64,000 nt of DNA from Dyadobacter sp. CY312 (GTDB lineage: Bacteria > Bacteroidota > Bacteroidia > Cytophagales > Spirosomataceae): contig NZ_JAJUXG010000007.1 of the NCBI RefSeq assembly GCF_021390535.1, positions 186,001 to 250,000 on the forward strand, in the 5' to 3' direction. Below, piece by piece: positions 60,376 to 64,000 of the stretch. Positions within the stretch are counted from its first letter, which is position 1; each line of letters begins with the position of its first letter. The position numbers and the translations under genes are program-made. The notes under the pieces are model-generated. The model made no database searches and was not told the origin of the DNA. It saw only the letters and a program-made list of their open reading frames with translations.

Positions 60376-63300
60376 ATGAGGAAGAATTACTGTTCAGTAT
60401 TTTTCCGGAAGATGGCATTTGTTATTGTGCTGTGTTGTCTTGCCGGAATCACTTATGCGCAACAGACCGTTAGGGGAACTGTTGTGGATGCCAAAGGCGA
60501 GGCGCTCATTGGCGTCAGCGTGTTGGTGAAAGGTACCACCAGAGGGAGTGCGACGGATGTTGCCGGTAAGTATGAAATTGAAGCAGAAGGAGCCAGCGCT
60601 ACATTGGTTTTTTCGTTTGTTGGTTATGTACGTAAGGAAGTGGCGGTAGGAAATCAGTCGGAGATCAATGTTACACTAGCTGAGGATACGCAAAATTTAT
60701 CGGAAGTGGTGGTTACCGCACTTGGTATCAAACGCGATAAACGGGCTTTGGGTTACTCGGTGCAGGAGATTGGCGGAGAAGCCATTTCTACTGCTAAGGA
60801 AGCCAATCTTGCCAATTCTCTCGCAGGGAAAATGGCGGGCGTTCAGGTCACGCGTTCGGCGAATGGTGCCGGTGGTTCTTCCCGCGTAGTAATCCGCGGA
60901 TCCAATTCATTGGTAGGCAACAGCCAGCCATTATATGTGATCGATGGCATTCCGATGGACAATAGCAACCCAAACTCGCCGGGAAGCAGCGGTGGTATTG
61001 ATTATGGTGATGGTATTTCCAACATCAATCCGGAAGATATCGAATCGATGTCGGTTTTGAAAGGACCGAATGCTGCGGCACTATACGGTCAGCGTGGTAG
61101 CAATGGCGTGGTTTTGATCACGACCAAATCAGGAAAATCGCGTAAGGGGATTGGTATAAAGTATGGTATCGATTACTCATCGGGAAATGCATTGGTGTTA
61201 CCAGATTTTCAGGATGAATATGGTCAGGGTTTGGACGGAACATTCACCCATTTGAAAGGAAATGATGGCAAGATTTATACCTGGGCAGCGGCTCAGGCAG
61301 GTAACGTACAAGGTATTCCTAAAACCAGCGGTGGCCGTGACCGTTTCACACGTTCGAGCTGGGGAGCTAAAATGGAAGGACAACAGTATGAAGATCAATG
61401 GGGTAACATGCTTAATTTTTCACCTCAGCCAAACACTTTTCAAAAGTATTTCAATTCCGAAAAACAGGTGATCAATAACATCAGCCTGGAAGGCGGAAAC
61501 GATAACATCAATTACCGTTTGTCATATGGAAACACATATATTGACGGGTACACTCCAGGAAATACACTGAAACGTAACAACGTCAACCTGAGAACCATTG
61601 CAAAACTGACCAGCAAACTGGAACTGGACGTGAAAGCGAACTACATTGGTCAGGCAGGTAAAAACAGACCTACTGTATCGGATGCAAGTGATAATCCTGC
61701 GTATATATTTATCAGTCAGCCACGTAGCATTCCAATGAGTATATTGGCCAACTCGGCATGGACAGCGGAGGACATCAGCAAGCAGCTCGGCTATGGTACA
61801 GTGCCGACTGTTGGTATGGAAAAAACCTACGCAACCAATTCTTCAACAGCGAATCCGTACTGGACAAAAGACCACACTCTTAATTCTGACGATCGCCAGC
61901 GCTTGTTGGGACTTATCAAATTGAGTTATCAGTTCAACGACTGGATCCGCCTGACTGCCAAAACCGGTACCGACTTCTATACCGACCAGCGTTTCCGTTA
62001 CCGTGAAAAAGGAACCTATCAGAGCGCAAACCGCAATGGGGATTTGACAGAACAAGTGACACGCGTACGTGAAGACAATAGCGACATTTTGCTCTCTTTA
62101 ACACCACAAATCACAAAAGACATTTCATTGGGGCTGAATTTTGGAGCAAACCATCAGAAGTTTTTCTCCCGAACCACAGGTAATGCAGGCAGCGAATTTA
62201 TCGCGCCAAATCTGTATACCATAACAAATACACTTACACAGTCATCTGTTTTTGGATTGACAGAATCATCGATTAATTCGGTGTATTTGTCCGGACAGGT
62301 GGGTTACAAAGAGTTTTTGTTCCTTGATTTTTCTGCAAGAAATGACTGGTCGTCGACACTTTCTCCAGCTAACAATTCCTTTTTCTACCCGGCTGTTAGC
62401 GCGAGTTTTGTAGTTACCGATGCACTTAATATCCAGAGCGATGTGCTTAGCTTCCTGAAACTGAGAGCTTCTGTGGCGCAGGCAGGAAGTTCGGGTTCGC
62501 CATATCAGTTAACTGGAAATTATTCCATTGATGCAATTTCACATGGTGGAATACCTTTGGCGACATATACTTCCACCATTCCTGACCCAAACCTTAAAAA
62601 TGAACTGACCACTTCCTCCGAATTTGGTGTTGAAGCCCGTTTCTTTAAGAATCGTGCAGGACTTGCTTTCTCATATTATAATGCTGCAACCCGTAATCAG
62701 ATATTGGACGTTCCGTTGCCGCCGTCAAGCACATTTGCTTCACGTCGTATCAATGCTGGTGAAATCCGCAACCATGGTATAGAGTTGACTTTGAACGGAA
62801 CGCCAGTTAAAACGGACGGAGGTTTTACCTGGGATGCGACATTCAATTTTTCAAGAAACCGTAATGAAGTTGTTTCCCTTGCCGAAGGTGTTGACCTGTA
62901 TACTTTGGGAACTGACCGGGGTGTTAACGTAATTGCTTCACCGGGAAAACCTTTCGGAACAATCATCGGGAATGGTTTCCAGTGGCTGCGCGACGATGCA
63001 GGTAACAGGCTTATTGATCCTGTAACTGGTTTACCTTTAAAGTCGAATGGTAAAGTGCTTTACGAACTTGGAAATGCATTGCCAAAGTGGATAGGAGGAT
63101 TTAATAACACTTTCCGTTACAAAGGAATTTCTCTTTCAGGGCTGGTTGACATCAGTCAGGGAGGGAAAATATATTCACAAAGTATGCGTGAAGAACTTGT
63201 GTACGGTACAATCAAGAAGACTTTACCAGGACGTGATGGTACTTATGTTGCAGAAGGTGTAGTAGCTTCCAAATCCGCTGATGGAACGTGGACAGGCACA

Positions 63301-63645
63301 GGACAGGCAAATACAAAACAGGTTCGTGCGCAGGATTACTGGAACGTGGTAGCGCCGGATAAAGACAACGTGATTCCGGAAGAAATGCTTAATGATGCGA
63401 GCTACGTCATGTTCCGCGAGCTGACTTTGAACTATTCACTTCCTGCAAAATTGGTCAGCCGTACTCCGTTCAAAGGAATGCGTGCCGGTGTGTATGGACG
63501 TAACCTGTTTTACCTGCAACGCAAAACAGAAGGTTTTGCTCCGGAAGCATCTTCATTCAACGTGAGCAATTCATCGCTTGGACTTGAATCTACCGCCTTG
63601 CCTTTGATGCGCTATTTCGGTGTGAGCTTAAATGTGGAGTTGTAA
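60376..63645 (+). CDS. SusC/RagA-family TonB-linked outer-membrane protein
   Basis: 1089 aa. A leader (MAFVIVLCCLAGITYAQ) precedes a CarboxypepD-like domain (VRGTVVDAKGEALIGVSVLV), the SusC box LSEVVVTALGIKRDKRALGY, plug SLAGKMAGVQVTRSANGAGG and YVIDGIPMDN, MSVLKGPNAAALYGQRGSNG, and a barrel ending VSLNVEL. Forms the transport barrel of a SusCD glycan- or peptide-importing complex with the next gene. Substrate unknown: no glycosidase follows within the window. Confidence 0.95.
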   Translation: MRKNYCSVFFRKMAFVIVLCCLAGITYAQQTVRGTVVDAKGEALIGVSVLVKGTTRGSATDVAGKYEIEAEGASATLVFSFVGYVRKEVAVGNQSEINVTLAEDTQNLSEVVVTALGIKRDKRALGYSVQEIGGEAISTAKEANLANSLAGKMAGVQVTRSANGAGGSSRVVIRGSNSLVGNSQPLYVIDGIPMDNSNPNSPGSSGGIDYGDGISNINPEDIESMSVLKGPNAAALYGQRGSNGVVLITTKSGKSRKGIGIKYGIDYSSGNALVLPDFQDEYGQGLDGTFTHLKGNDGKIYTWAAAQAGNVQGIPKTSGGRDRFTRSSWGAKMEGQQYEDQWGNMLNFSPQPNTFQKYFNSEKQVINNISLEGGNDNINYRLSYGNTYIDGYTPGNTLKRNNVNLRTIAKLTSKLELDVKANYIGQAGKNRPTVSDASDNPAYIFISQPRSIPMSILANSAWTAEDISKQLGYGTVPTVGMEKTYATNSSTANPYWTKDHTLNSDDRQRLLGLIKLSYQFNDWIRLTAKTGTDFYTDQRFRYREKGTYQSANRNGDLTEQVTRVREDNSDILLSLTPQITKDISLGLNFGANHQKFFSRTTGNAGSEFIAPNLYTITNTLTQSSVFGLTESSINSVYLSGQVGYKEFLFLDFSARNDWSSTLSPANNSFFYPAVSASFVVTDALNIQSDVLSFLKLRASVAQAGSSGSPYQLTGNYSIDAISHGGIPLATYTSTIPDPNLKNELTTSSEFGVEARFFKNRAGLAFSYYNAATRNQILDVPLPPSSTFASRRINAGEIRNHGIELTLNGTPVKTDGGFTWDATFNFSRNRNEVVSLAEGVDLYTLGTDRGVNVIASPGKPFGTIIGNGFQWLRDDAGNRLIDPVTGLPLKSNGKVLYELGNALPKWIGGFNNTFRYKGISLSGLVDISQGGKIYSQSMREELVYGTIKKTLPGRDGTYVAEGVVASKSADGTWTGTGQANTKQVRAQDYWNVVAPDKDNVIPEEMLNDASYVMFRELTLNYSLPAKLVSRTPFKGMRAGVYGRNLFYLQRKTEGFAPEASSFNVSNSSLGLESTALPLMRYFGVSLNVEL

Positions 63646-63673
63646 TTGTATCAAACAGACATTATTTATCAAA

Positions 63674-64000
63674 ATGAAACATATATTTAAATCAATCGTA
63701 TTAACGGGCGCGGTTTGCTTCCTTCAGGCTTGTACAGGCGACTTCGAAAAACTGAATACGCCGCCAAACTCCGTTACAACTATCGACCCGGGACTATTGC
63801 TGTCAAGAGTTCAGAGAGATGGCGCTTTTGTGGAAGGCGTGGAATACCCCAACAATCAATACGGATCCTGGATACAGCAATGGGCAGGTGGGGTACTTAT
63901 TTCGAGTTCACGCTATATTGAACAGGCTGACAACAGTACCTGGGAATCGCATTACAACCTGATCAAAAACGTCAGCCAGATCAGAAACGAGATATTGAAA
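63674..64000 (+). CDS. SusD/RagB-family lipoprotein, partial (runs off right edge)
   Basis: 109 codons in the window from ATG 63674, no stop. Signal peptide with lipobox LQAC (Cys 20), then GDFEKLNTPPNSVTTIDPGL and SWIQQWAGG, which match the SusD-like family 2 start. Surface lid/binding partner of the SusC protein 28 bp upstream. Confidence 0.88.
   Translation, partial: MKHIFKSIVLTGAVCFLQACTGDFEKLNTPPNSVTTIDPGLLLSRVQRDGAFVEGVEYPNNQYGSWIQQWAGGVLISSSRYIEQADNSTWESHYNLIKNVSQIRNEILK

Overview
The window comes from a member of the Bacteroidota, most probably the Cytophagales (Dyadobacter/Spirosomataceae-like). The evidence is SusC/SusD-type and other TonB-dependent receptors, a secreted glycosidase ending in a type IX secretion sorting domain, fused CcoN-CcoO, TAnnTTTG-type -7 promoter elements, and several families of short palindromic intergenic repeats that I associate with this group. 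Genus is inference; no rRNA or tRNA gene is present.

Layout. 1-3977: GH74 xyloglucanase-like enzyme (minus strand, C-terminus beyond the left edge). 4.5-4.9 kb: frameshifted Crp/Fnr-family remnant. 5.2-19 kb: a microaerobic respiration block with a NarL-type regulator, a PAS histidine kinase with a response regulator carrying a CRP-type DNA-binding domain, hemN, and a minus-strand cbb3 oxidase cluster ccoI-ccoS-ccoNO-ccoQP-ccoG-ccoH-tauE/safE. A TGAC-N4-GTCA palindrome lies upstream of hemN and ccoI and, degenerate, upstream of ccoS. 19-25.7 kb: miscellaneous genes (OmpH/Skp-like chaperone, RidA, an unknown 416-aa secreted protein, Crp-type regulator, 570-aa secreted protein, two tiny membrane proteins, DUF2809, MpaB/DUF2236).

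25.8-52.8 kb is a cobalamin region. It holds a TonB receptor, a UreH/RcnA-like metal permease behind a B12 riboswitch with a terminator, and a ParE/RelE-type toxin-antitoxin pair. A second B12 riboswitch precedes TonB receptor-PepSY-cobB-cobN-chlID-cobQ-cobD-cbiB. A small P-loop kinase-like gene follows, then a third B12 riboswitch upstream of a BtuF-like lipoprotein and cobO-cobU-cobT-cobS-cobC. The genes cover metal/corrinoid uptake, a,c-diamidation, cobalt insertion, adenosylation and nucleotide-loop assembly. No corrin-ring methyltransferase genes are in the window.

52.8-64 kb: NmrA-like reductase with a divergent AraC regulator, an enolase-superfamily protein, a small coiled-coil secreted protein, an outer-membrane receptor, a 144-bp tandem-repeat array, and a susC-susD pair running off the right edge.

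The most unusual signal is not a protein family but a set of small palindromic DNA modules. (i) Hairpins with core YTGTG-RRGA-CACAR occur three times in frame inside the domain linker of cobB and eight times in the 144-bp array at 59.68-60.24 kb. (ii) A GC-rich 20-mer sits in opposite orientations at the same peripheral position of two B12 riboswitches, and a third copy at 4343 has a recognisable empty site near 42920. (iii) There are further nested hairpin, TAGC-rich, GACTCCGCTCA and terminal-inverted-repeat families. Protein-level novelties are a ferredoxin-CobN fusion, a CcoQ-CcoP fusion and a receiver-CRP fusion next to a PAS kinase.
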